Below, piece after piece: positions 1 to 6,179 of a DNA stretch of 8,855 nucleotides. The DNA is from Ahrensia sp. (GTDB lineage Bacteria > Pseudomonadota > Alphaproteobacteria > Rhizobiales > Rhizobiaceae). The stretch covers positions 1-8,855 of the forward strand of contig JAHEJF010000047.1 of NCBI GenBank assembly GCA_024639025.1, read 5' to 3'. The translations under genes were made by a program, and so were the position numbers. Under the pieces are notes generated by a model. It was given only the letters and a program-made list of their open reading frames with translations. It did no database searches and was not told the origin of the DNA. The first letter of the stretch is position 1; each line of letters begins with the position of its first letter.

Positions 1-655
1 CGGCATTGATCATTTCCACTGCAGTCCGGTGGATCATGACGTCCGCAACATCAAGTTCGCTCAGGTCCAGCAAGCCGCCAAAACGCGCCCGGTCCTCGGT
101 GTCCACAGAGCCTTCTTCGTGTAGGACTTCAACTGCTCCGCGAAGCTCGTCACGCCCAGAAAGAATGGACTGATTTTCTTCAAAGTCGACACCGAAAACA
201 TGCAAGATCCGTCGGACAATGAAATCGACGGCTTTGGCCAGAGGCGAGACCAGCAGAACAAAGATTCGAATCGCCGGAATAACGATCAGTGCGAACCTGT
301 CGGTTTGTGAGATGGCCAGATATTTTGGCAGCACTTCGGCGAATATGACCAGCATCACTGTCATGATGACTGTTGCATAGATGACGCCGGTTTCACCAAA
401 TAATTTGAGCAGCAAGGTCGTTGCCAGCGCCGACGACATAACGTTGATCAAATTGTTGCCGATAAGCAGGGCACCGATAAGCCGCTCCTTGTTCTCGGTC
501 AGCGCATTGACCGAGCGCGCACGCTTATCACCTTGATTACCAAGTTGTCTCATTCGGCCACGGGAAACCGCAGTCAGGGCTGTCTCTGATCCCGAAAAGA
601 AACCCGAAAGGACGATCAGGACCAATATTGCGCCCGTTGTGAGCCATACTTCCAT
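1..655 (-). CDS. CNNM/HlyC-CorC family membrane transporter, N-terminal part
   Basis: This is an inner-membrane protein of the CNNM (DUF21 plus CBS pair) family, often annotated HlyC/CorC or hemolysin-like. Characterised members are linked to Mg2+ or Co2+ transport, but the ion for this protein is unknown. The visible 218 residues contain a complete DUF21 domain with four hydrophobic stretches at about 5-25, 58-85, 90-115 and 121-147. They include the family signatures SGFFSGSETAL (17-27), GNNLIN (66-71) and FAEVLPKYLA (105-114). The first CBS domain begins near residue 196 (LDLSELDVADVMIHR). The remaining CBS sequence, and any C-terminal CorC/HlyC domain, lie beyond the window edge. The ATG at 655 is 9 bases after the aroB stop. 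A GGGAGG stretch inside the end of aroB (669-674) and a closer AAGG could serve as ribosome site, so it is probably the last or a late gene of the aroK-aroB operon. Confidence 0.93.
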   Translation of the reverse strand, partial: MEVWLTTGAILVLIVLSGFFSGSETALTAVSRGRMRQLGNQGDKRARSVNALTENKERLIGALLIGNNLINVMSSALATTLLLKLFGETGVIYATVIMTVMLVIFAEVLPKYLAISQTDRFALIVIPAIRIFVLLVSPLAKAVDFIVRRILHVFGVDFEENQSILSGRDELRGAVEVLHEEGSVDTEDRARFGGLLDLSELDVADVMIHRTAVEMINA

Positions 656-664
656 TGATCTACC

Positions 665-1780
665 TTAACCTCCCAAAGCTTCGGATAAAAAGGCGTGAAC
701 TTCTGAGGGGGGCACCTGTTTTGAAACAAATGCCTTGCCGATGCCACGGGTTAAAATAAATGTCAGATCGCCCCGGGAAACTTTCTTGTCTTGCGCAATA
801 AAATCCATCATCTGATCTGCACTTTTGATGTGTTCCTTCAAACTGGAAAGATTGGTCGGCAGGCCCACAGAATCAAGATAACGGATTATGCGTTGTGTGT
901 CGTCGGGCGATGACTGATTCATCCGGGCCGAAAAAGCGTGTGCCAATACAAGACCGATGGAAATTGCTTCGCCATGCACAAGAATCTCTGACTTGTATTT
1001 GACAATACCTTCGAGCGCATGGCCGAATGTGTGACCCAGGTTGAGCAATGCACGCTCGCCGGCTTCATATTCGTCGCGCGACACGATTTCCGCTTTTGAT
1101 CGACAGGACGTTGCGATGGCATGCACACGCGCATCCCCGCCGGAACGGATCGCATCCCAATTGTTTTCCAGCCATTCATAAAAACTGACATCGTTGATCA
1201 AGCCATATTTGATTACCTCTGCAAATCCGGCACGAAACTCGCGTTCCGGCAGTGTATCTAGGACTCTGCTATCGGCGATCACAAGCCTGGGTTGGTAGAA
1301 GGCACCCACGAGGTTTTTACCTTGAGGTGAATTGATGGCGGTTTTACCGCCAACCGAGCTGTCGACCTGTGCGAGCAGAGTTGTCGGAATCTGTATGAAA
1401 TTCACGCCACGACGTAAGATCGAAGCTGCAAAGCCAGCCAGATCGCCTATCACGCCACCACCCAATGCGATGATTGCATCATCACGTTCAAGTTTCAAAG
1501 CAATCGCCGATTCCACAACCTCTTGAAGATGGGAGTAACTTTTGGTCGATTCACCTGCGGGAAGGATGATGGCATCATGCTCGATACCCACTTCATCTAG
1601 GTTTGATTGCAGCGCACTCAAATGAGCCTTAGCAACATTCTGATCAGTTACAATTGCACACTTTGCTCCAGGCAAGAGCTCTTTTATACGCTCGCCTGAG
1701 GATTCCAGAATACCCGGGCCGATTACAATGTCATAACCGCGATCGGCCAGATCGACCCGCACTGTTTGGATTGCGGTCAT
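665..1780 (-). CDS. aroB: 3-dehydroquinate synthase
   Basis: This cytoplasmic enzyme catalyses the second step of the shikimate pathway, converting DAHP to 3-dehydroquinate with NAD+ and a divalent metal. The 371 residues match the usual family length. Visible motifs are PAGESTKS (74-81), the NAD-binding glycine stretch GGGVIGDLAGF (107-117), IPTTLLAQVDSSVGGKT (131-147), GKNLVGAF (154-161) and RAGFAEVIKYG (183-193). Expected metal ligands are present: E188, H250 in LGHTFGH, and H269 in VHGEA. By comparison with the E. coli spacing from memory, there is a two-residue insertion between the two histidines. The start ATG overlaps the aroK stop as ATGA, which suggests translational coupling, and the CNNM gene follows after 9 bases. 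Nothing looks degenerate. Confidence 0.98.
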   Translation of the reverse strand: MTAIQTVRVDLADRGYDIVIGPGILESSGERIKELLPGAKCAIVTDQNVAKAHLSALQSNLDEVGIEHDAIILPAGESTKSYSHLQEVVESAIALKLERDDAIIALGGGVIGDLAGFAASILRRGVNFIQIPTTLLAQVDSSVGGKTAINSPQGKNLVGAFYQPRLVIADSRVLDTLPEREFRAGFAEVIKYGLINDVSFYEWLENNWDAIRSGGDARVHAIATSCRSKAEIVSRDEYEAGERALLNLGHTFGHALEGIVKYKSEILVHGEAISIGLVLAHAFSARMNQSSPDDTQRIIRYLDSVGLPTNLSSLKEHIKSADQMMDFIAQDKKVSRGDLTFILTRGIGKAFVSKQVPPSEVHAFLSEALGG

Positions 1781-2397
1781 CGATCACTAGCTCCGTTTTC
1801 AATGTGAGCAGGTTCATTTCGGCGCATATATTCCGCAAGGGCTGAAATCATATTGTTGGTCATTTCATCCTTGCTCACATCCTGTGAGGCCACTTCCAGA
1901 TCAGCAAGTCCATAAACAGGGTAACGCTCATTGATCAGGTCCTCCATCACACCGCGCGGGTCGGGATTTCTCAACAGCGGGCGCGTGGTCTTTTTTGAAA
2001 CGCGTTGCATCAGCAAATCAATATCTGCAGACAACCAGAGACTAATACCGTTTTGCCCAATGATCGCACGTGTCTCATCATCCATGTAAGCGCCGCCACC
2101 TGTCGCCAGGATTTGCGGACCACTTTCCAGCACCCGTTTGATCACACTTTTTTCCAATCGGCGGAATTCGGGTTCTCCATAGGATGCAAAAATGTCGGCC
2201 ACCGTCATCTTTGCCGCTTTTTCGATCTCAGCATCGGCGTCGACAAAGGGAATTTTCAGTTTTGAAGCAACCTTGCGACCGATCACCGATTTACCGGCAC
2301 CCATCAATCCGACAATTGTTATGCTTTGCGAACCGAGCGTGGACAGAATCAGCGCTATGTCGTTGCTTAAACTGGATGTTTGCATCTGTTTTTCCAT
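1777..2397 (-). CDS. aroK: Shikimate kinase
   Basis: This cytoplasmic kinase phosphorylates shikimate to shikimate 3-phosphate, step five of aromatic amino acid synthesis. Numbered from the ATG at 2397 (206 residues), it shows a Walker A loop GLMGAGKS (30-37), the magnesium/shikimate motif DAD (53-55), shikimate-contacting arginines in EFRRLE (R79) and NERYPVY (R158), the GGGA stretch (100-103) and the lid RPLL (R139). The reading frame stays open upstream to an ATG at 2472, but those 25 extra residues do not resemble the family. The ATG at 2397 has AAGG eight bases upstream. A further in-frame ATG at 2385 is also possible, preceded by GGA, and would leave 202 residues. It is the first gene of the aroK-aroB-CNNM unit, sharing 4 bases with aroB. 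Confidence 0.96.
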   Translation of the reverse strand: MEKQMQTSSLSNDIALILSTLGSQSITIVGLMGAGKSVIGRKVASKLKIPFVDADAEIEKAAKMTVADIFASYGEPEFRRLEKSVIKRVLESGPQILATGGGAYMDDETRAIIGQNGISLWLSADIDLLMQRVSKKTTRPLLRNPDPRGVMEDLINERYPVYGLADLEVASQDVSKDEMTNNMISALAEYMRRNEPAHIENGASDR

Positions 2398-2406
2398 GTC
2401 ATTGGC

Positions 2407-2436
2407 CTTAGCGCATGAACAAGGCACATCTGTCAA
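2407..2436 (-). promoter_or_regulatory. Candidate promoter for the aroK-aroB operon
   Basis: On the minus strand a perfect TTGACA box (2436-2431) is followed, after an 18-base spacer, by GCTAAG (2412-2407), a weak -10 match. Transcription would begin near 2400, only a few bases before the chosen aroK start. That would leave little or no leader for the ATG at 2397, or a short leader for the ATG at 2385. The -35 is convincing; the -10 is not. Confidence 0.35.
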
Positions 2437-2459
2437 GAATTTGCCGGCTGTATTGCCGG

Positions 2460-2488
2460 TTGATTTCGGCACCCGATGACCGCATATG
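2460..2488 (+). promoter_or_regulatory. Candidate promoter for the small membrane protein and xerD
   Basis: TTGATT (2460-2465) and CATATG (2483-2488) are separated by 17 bases in the divergent region between aroK and the 62-codon gene. The expected start point, near 2495, lies about 24 bases before the ATG at 2519. Both boxes are partial matches, so this is a prediction from spacing and position only. Confidence 0.35.
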
Positions 2489-2518
2489 TAGCGCTGGTCA
2501 GCATGAACAGGCGGTCAC

Positions 2519-2707
2519 ATGCCGAGTCTTATTCGTTTCATAGTCTTGATAGGCGTCCTCATTGGGATTGCTTATGGAGCCATGTATGCGCTGGTCTTGT
2601 ATGTTGAACCGCAGCAGCGCGAAATGACCGAACGGGTACCCACCGACAAGATCAATCCGGTGCGCCAATCGGCGCCGGCCCAAAACTCCAATTCGAACGC
2701 CCAGTGA
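2519..2707 (+). CDS. Small single-pass membrane protein, function unknown
   Basis: This 62-residue protein has one strongly hydrophobic segment at about 5-28, preceded by a short N-terminus with R6. A polar, proline-containing tail follows (VEPQQREMTERVPTDKINP at 29-47, then a Q/N/S-rich end). The layout fits a single inner-membrane helix with a roughly 30-residue tail outside the membrane. AGGCGG lies 4 bases before the ATG, with CAGG overlapping it at a better distance. I recall similar short proteins with a hydrophobic helix and an EP..REMT.R.P...NP-like tail beside xerD and aroK in other Rhizobiales, sometimes mislabelled histidine kinase; I could not check this. It lies 37 bases upstream of xerD on the same strand and opposite aroK, so it may be cotranscribed with xerD. 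No function can be assigned. Confidence 0.8.
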   Translation: MPSLIRFIVLIGVLIGIAYGAMYALVLYVEPQQREMTERVPTDKINPVRQSAPAQNSNSNAQ

Positions 2708-2744
2708 TGTCATTGGCGAAGCGGTAATAAATTGCCGCTATCAT

Positions 2745-3668
2745 GTGGGCATGATCGAAGCATTTTTGGAAATGATCGGTGCTGAACGTGGTGCAGCTGA
2801 CAACACGCTGGCGGCATACAGGCGAGACCTTGAGCATGCCTCGGATTATTTGAAGTCCTCTCGCGGCACTGCCTTGTCCAAGGCTCAGGGAGACGATATC
2901 GCGTCATATCTGAGTTCTCTTGCCGTGGAGGGCTTTGCACCTTCAAGTCACGCACGGAAACTGTCCTGCCTCAAGCAGTATTTTCTGTTTCTGTACAGCG
3001 AAAATGTTCGGAGCGACGATCCTACAACGACTATCGCGGCACCAAAGAAAGAAGCGACCATACCCAAGACACTCAGTGAAAATGAAGTGTCACGTCTGCT
3101 TGCTGCAGCTGAGCATGAAGCCACGAATTGCAAGGGCACTGCCAAAGCCAAAATGCATGCAGCGCGCAACCATGCGCTTCTGGAGTTGCTTTACGCGACA
3201 GGGTTGCGGGTTAGCGAGTTGGTGACATTGCCGATTTCAGTTGTGCGCGTTGGCGAACCATTTTTCATTGTCCGGGGCAAGGGAAACAAGGAGCGTATGG
3301 TGCCGGTTTCGCAAAAGGCCATGAATGCGATCCAATTATATTTAGCAATGCGCAACAGTGACGAACGAGCCGATGGATGCAAATGGCTCTTTCAAGCCGA
3401 TAATTTTTCGCAACCCATAGCACGTCAGGTTTTTGCGCGCGAGCTTAAGCGGCTTGGAGAGCTGTGTGGAATTTATGCCTCGCAATTGTCGCCCCATGTT
3501 CTTCGGCATGCATTTGCCACACATTTGCTTCAAAACGGTGCAGATCTGCGCGTTGTCCAACAATTGTTGGGGCATTCTGACATTTCTACCACACAAATCT
3601 ATACCCATGTGCTCGATGAGCGGTTGCACCAATTGGTGAATGAGCATCATCCGCTGGCAAGCGGTTGA
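2745..3668 (+). CDS. xerD: Tyrosine recombinase XerD
   Basis: This is a site-specific recombinase that, with XerC at dif and under FtsK control, resolves chromosome dimers. The N-terminal SAM-like DNA-binding domain covers about residues 1-95 ([19 protein letters not shown] near the start). The catalytic domain carries all the expected residues: R155 in [10 protein letters not shown]179 in [13 protein letters not shown]251 and R254 in [13 protein letters not shown]277 in [13 protein letters not shown] and the nucleophile Y286. The 307-residue length is normal. Numbering uses the GTG at 2745; an in-frame ATG at 2751 is equally possible, and neither has a clear ribosome site. Its position between aroK/aroB and accA, rather than beside an integron or phage, supports a housekeeping XerD over a mobile-element integrase. 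XerC is the main alternative, which I consider less likely. Confidence 0.94.
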   Translation: MGMIEAFLEMIGAERGAADNTLAAYRRDLEHASDYLKSSRGTALSKAQGDDIASYLSSLAVEGFAPSSHARKLSCLKQYFLFLYSENVRSDDPTTTIAAPKKEATIPKTLSENEVSRLLAAAEHEATNCKGTAKAKMHAARNHALLELLYATGLRVSELVTLPISVVRVGEPFFIVRGKGNKERMVPVSQKAMNAIQLYLAMRNSDERADGCKWLFQADNFSQPIARQVFARELKRLGELCGIYASQLSPHVLRHAFATHLLQNGADLRVVQQLLGHSDISTTQIYTHVLDERLHQLVNEHHPLASG

Positions 3669-3699
3669 TTATTTCAAGACTGATAACGCGCCGAAAAGC

Positions 3700-3723
3700 T
3701 TGACATTGCGGGCGTTAAACGCC
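3700..3723 (+). promoter_or_regulatory. Candidate accA promoter element with inverted repeat
   Basis: The 97-base gap between xerD and accA contains a perfect TTGACA (3700-3705, preceded by C as alphaproteobacterial -35 boxes often are). Six bases further on is a perfect inverted repeat, GGCGTT-A-AACGCC (3711-3723). The repeat would sit in the promoter spacer and touch the -10 position, a usual place for an operator. The sequence 17 bases after the -35 (CACCTC) is a poor -10 box, so the promoter may need an activator or may not be functional. No T-run follows the repeat, so it is not a terminator. Confidence 0.4.
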
Positions 3724-3765
3724 ACCTCACAGAAACCATTTCACGCAACAGGGTCGCCTATCCTA

Positions 3766-4722
3766 ATGTCCAGCTATCTCGAATTCGAAAAGCCGATTGC
3801 TGATCTAGAAGGAAAGATACTCGAGCTCAAGAAATTGAGTACCGATGACGATAGTGCCGTCGATACAGCGGATGAGATTGCCCGGTTGGAGAAACGGTCG
3901 CAGGACGCACTGGTCGATGCCTACCGAAAGCTGACGCCATGGCAAAAGGCACTGGTGGCGCGCCATCCGGACAGGCCTCATTGCAAAGACTTTATCGACG
4001 CTCTCTTTACGGATTTCACCCCCTTGGCTGGTGATCGCAGTTTTGCCGAGGATCACGCAGTGATGTCTGGTTTTGCACGGTTCAAGGGAAGACCGGTTGC
4101 GGTGATTGGCCAGGAAAAAGGTTCAGACACCAAATCGCGGCTTGAACGGAATTTCGGTATGGCGCGACCTGAGGGCTACCGCAAAGCGGTTCGAATCATG
4201 GACCTTGCCAACAGATTTGGACTTCCCGTGATCACACTTGTGGATACGGCGGGTGCTTATCCCGGTGTTGGTGCGGAAGAACGTGGGCAGGCAGAAGCCA
4301 TTGCTCGCTCTACTGAAAAGTGTCTCAATCTGGACGTTCCGATCATCTCTTTGATTGTCGGCGAGGGTGGATCGGGAGGTGCGATCGCCATAGCCACCGC
4401 GAATTTGGTCTACATGCTTGAACATGCCATCTACTCAGTGATTTCGCCCGAAGCAGGCGCATCGATTTTGTGGCGTGATGCGGCTCGGGCCAAGGATGTT
4501 GCAACAGCCATGAAAATCACGGCGCAGGATCTGTTGGAACTCAAGATTATCGACGGAATCATCGCGGAGCCGTTGGGTGGCGCGCATCGCGATCATGGGA
4601 TCCTCATGGAGAGCGTTGACAAGCAACTGGAGCAGGCGCTTGAAAGCCTTGAGGGCAAGGATGGTGAGCAGATCAAGCGCGAAAGGCGCGACAAGTTTTT
4701 GGCAATTGGCAGAAATCTGTAA
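3766..4722 (+). CDS. accA: Acetyl-CoA carboxylase carboxyltransferase subunit alpha
   Basis: With AccD, this cytoplasmic subunit transfers the carboxyl group from carboxybiotin to acetyl-CoA, giving malonyl-CoA for fatty acid synthesis. The ATG at 3766 yields 318 residues beginning [17 protein letters not shown], the typical rhizobial N-terminus and length. The frame is open back to 3640 inside xerD, but that extension is not family-like. Crotonase-fold motifs are present: VIGQEKG (113-119), [17 protein letters not shown] (159-175), the oxyanion-hole glycines in [11 protein letters not shown] (199-209), and [13 protein letters not shown] followed by SILW. The C-terminus ends KFLAIGRNL as in relatives. 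An AGGG lies 12 bases before the start. One oddity is [10 protein letters not shown] (227-236), where relatives I recall read SPEGCASILW or SPEGAASILW. Confidence 0.97.
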   Translation: MSSYLEFEKPIADLEGKILELKKLSTDDDSAVDTADEIARLEKRSQDALVDAYRKLTPWQKALVARHPDRPHCKDFIDALFTDFTPLAGDRSFAEDHAVMSGFARFKGRPVAVIGQEKGSDTKSRLERNFGMARPEGYRKAVRIMDLANRFGLPVITLVDTAGAYPGVGAEERGQAEAIARSTEKCLNLDVPIISLIVGEGGSGGAIAIATANLVYMLEHAIYSVISPEAGASILWRDAARAKDVATAMKITAQDLLELKIIDGIIAEPLGGAHRDHGILMESVDKQLEQALESLEGKDGEQIKRERRDKFLAIGRNL

Positions 4723-4807
4723 ATTGGGACGCAATATACTTGACGTTTTTCGGATTTAGGCGACCGAATTGATTGATCACTCTTGTGTGATTTACTGTCG
4801 AGAAACC

Positions 4808-4836
4808 TTGCGGTAACTGTTTGTCAATTATAATTG
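4808..4836 (+). promoter_or_regulatory. Candidate promoter with palindrome upstream of the L,D-transpeptidase-like gene
   Basis: A consensus TATAAT (4829-4834) is embedded in a perfect 12-base palindrome, CAATTATAATTG (4825-4836). TTGCGG at 4808-4813 gives a 15-base spacer and CCTTGC at 4806 gives 17, so the -35 is weak either way. A start near 4841 would leave a leader of about 20 bases before the ATG at 4862. The palindrome could also be bound by a repressor that occludes the -10. Confidence 0.45.
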
Positions 4837-4861
4837 TCGAACCGGAAATTGGGTCAAAACC

Positions 4862-5950
4862 ATGAAGCTTAGACGTTTTGCGACAATTGTTGCCTTAGCG
4901 AGCGCCGTTGCGCTTGCAGGATGCAATTCAAGCGATTTGCTTGATGTCGCCCGTAAAGCCAATCAGCCGTTGCCACGTGATGTCGTTTTGACAATGAAGG
5001 CAAACGGCATGACAAAGTACTCTCCGATCATGATGCGGATCTTTAAGGAAGAGGCCGTGCTGGAAGTCTGGAAACGCAAAGATACCGGACGCTATGCGTT
5101 GGTAAAATCCTACGAGATTTGCAACTTTTCCGGCGAAAAAGGACCCAAGTTCAAAGAAGGCGACCGCCAGGCGCCGGAAGGGTTCTATTTGGTGAACCGT
5201 CACTTGATGAACCCGAATTCATCCTATTATTTGTCGTTTAATCTGGGTTTCCCCAACAAGTATGACCGCTCTCACGGTCGCACAGGCTCCAATTTGATGG
5301 TGCATGGCGATTGTACTTCTGCGGGCTGTTACGCGATGACAGATGAAAATGTTGCAGAGATTTATGCTTTTGCGCGCGATGCGCTGTCTGGCGGGCAGAA
5401 GGACTTCCAGGTTCAAGCCTTTCCGTTTCGCATGACGACCGAAAACATGGCAATGCATCGTAATGATGAGCACTTTGCCTATTGGGAAATGCTCAAGGAA
5501 GGCTATGACCACTTTGAGTTGACCAAGTTGCCGCCCAAGATTGATGTTTGTGATCGGCAGTATGTCTTCAATCGCAATGCGCTGGAAGGTGAATTCGAGC
5601 CAAGTGCAAGTTGTCCAAAAAGCGAAATGCCCTATTCGTTAGCTGTAGCTTACACATCTCACAAGAACAAGTATGCTCTCGAATTCGAGGGCATTGTCGC
5701 ACAACTTGAAGGGCGCGAACCAAACGATATTCAGCTGTTACCCATTCCTGCACCGCCTCCGCCTGAATTGGAGGTTGAGTCGGAGACCAAGTCTGAGCTT
5801 GAAGTCGACAATGCACAAGTCGCACCACCGGTACAAAATTCGTCATCGATCCTGAATTTACCTCCAGCTCCGGCTCGGATTATAGCAACGTCATCTGGAA
5901 CCGGATCGGCTATCATCAAGATGTCTTCAGAAACAGATACTGCGCAATAA
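4862..5950 (+). CDS. L,D-transpeptidase-fold lipoprotein, YafK/DpaA-like
   Basis: This is a predicted envelope lipoprotein of the YkuD (L,D-transpeptidase) superfamily, closest in motif style to YafK/DpaA. It begins with a basic MKLRR and a hydrophobic segment ending in the lipobox LAGC, with C21 as the lipidated cysteine. The next residue is N22 rather than D, which under the E. coli rule favours outer-membrane sorting. The catalytic domain spans about 40-220: APEGFYLVN (104-112), FNLGFPNKYDR (126-136), H148 in VHGD, and the nucleophile C156 in SAGCYAMTD. YafK-type members carry S-x-G-C where classical family members have SHGC. Residues 290-340 form a proline-rich and acidic tail that is probably disordered. 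YafK/DpaA in E. coli cuts the link between Braun lipoprotein and peptidoglycan, but whether this protein cuts or forms such links cannot be read from sequence. tusA starts one base after its stop. Confidence 0.88.
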   Translation: MKLRRFATIVALASAVALAGCNSSDLLDVARKANQPLPRDVVLTMKANGMTKYSPIMMRIFKEEAVLEVWKRKDTGRYALVKSYEICNFSGEKGPKFKEGDRQAPEGFYLVNRHLMNPNSSYYLSFNLGFPNKYDRSHGRTGSNLMVHGDCTSAGCYAMTDENVAEIYAFARDALSGGQKDFQVQAFPFRMTTENMAMHRNDEHFAYWEMLKEGYDHFELTKLPPKIDVCDRQYVFNRNALEGEFEPSASCPKSEMPYSLAVAYTSHKNKYALEFEGIVAQLEGREPNDIQLLPIPAPPPPELEVESETKSELEVDNAQVAPPVQNSSSILNLPPAPARIIATSSGTGSAIIKMSSETDTAQ

Positions 5951-5951
5951 T

Positions 5952-6179
5952 GTGGCTGAGGTTTATGATCTTCGCGGCTTGAACTGTCCGCTGCCAGTGC
6001 TCAAAACACAAAAGCGCATGCGGACCATGGCGATAGGCGATGAAATTTGGGTGGAGACAACAGATCCCCTGGCCGTCATTGACATTCCCAATTTTGCTCG
6101 TGAAAAAGGACACGCTCTGATTGCAACCGAGCAAGTAGAGGGTGGTCACCGATTCCTGCTTAAATGCGGAGCGGATTGA
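5952..6179 (+). CDS. tusA: Sulfurtransferase TusA family protein
   Basis: This 75-residue cytoplasmic sulfur carrier has the TusA/SirA fold. The key motif is NCPLP with C12, the persulfide-carrying cysteine, after the family N-terminus AEVYDLRGL. The middle (VETTDPLAVIDIPNFAREKG, 35-54) and the C-terminal strand (HRFLLKCGAD) also fit. In E. coli TusA passes sulfur from IscS toward tRNA thiouridine synthesis; the partners here are not visible. It starts with GTG, one base after the upstream stop, and has no clear ribosome site, so it is probably translated by coupling. No in-frame ATG exists near the N-terminus. An out-of-frame ATG at 5950 overlaps the start. Its stop abuts the stop of the convergent carboxypeptidase gene with no gap. 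Confidence 0.93.
   Translation: MAEVYDLRGLNCPLPVLKTQKRMRTMAIGDEIWVETTDPLAVIDIPNFAREKGHALIATEQVEGGHRFLLKCGAD

Noticed and set aside
2398..2472. Upstream extension of the aroK frame
   Set aside because: The extra 25 residues are not family-like and would cover the likely promoter. A ribosome site precedes the ATG at 2397.
3342..3650. 102-codon minus-strand frame within xerD
   Set aside because: It is antisense to the conserved catalytic domain of xerD, with no independent support.
2745..3668. Tyrosine recombinase as a mobile-element integrase
   Set aside because: Length, motifs and position beside aroK and accA fit housekeeping XerD. No attachment repeats or phage genes are present.
3640..3765. 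Upstream extension of the accA frame overlapping xerD
   Set aside because: The 42 extra residues do not resemble AccA, while [17 protein letters not shown] at 3766 matches the family N-terminus.
4776..4791. Hairpin ATCAC-TCTTGT-GTGAT as accA terminator
   Set aside because: The stem is five AT-containing pairs followed by only TTTA, too weak to call a terminator.
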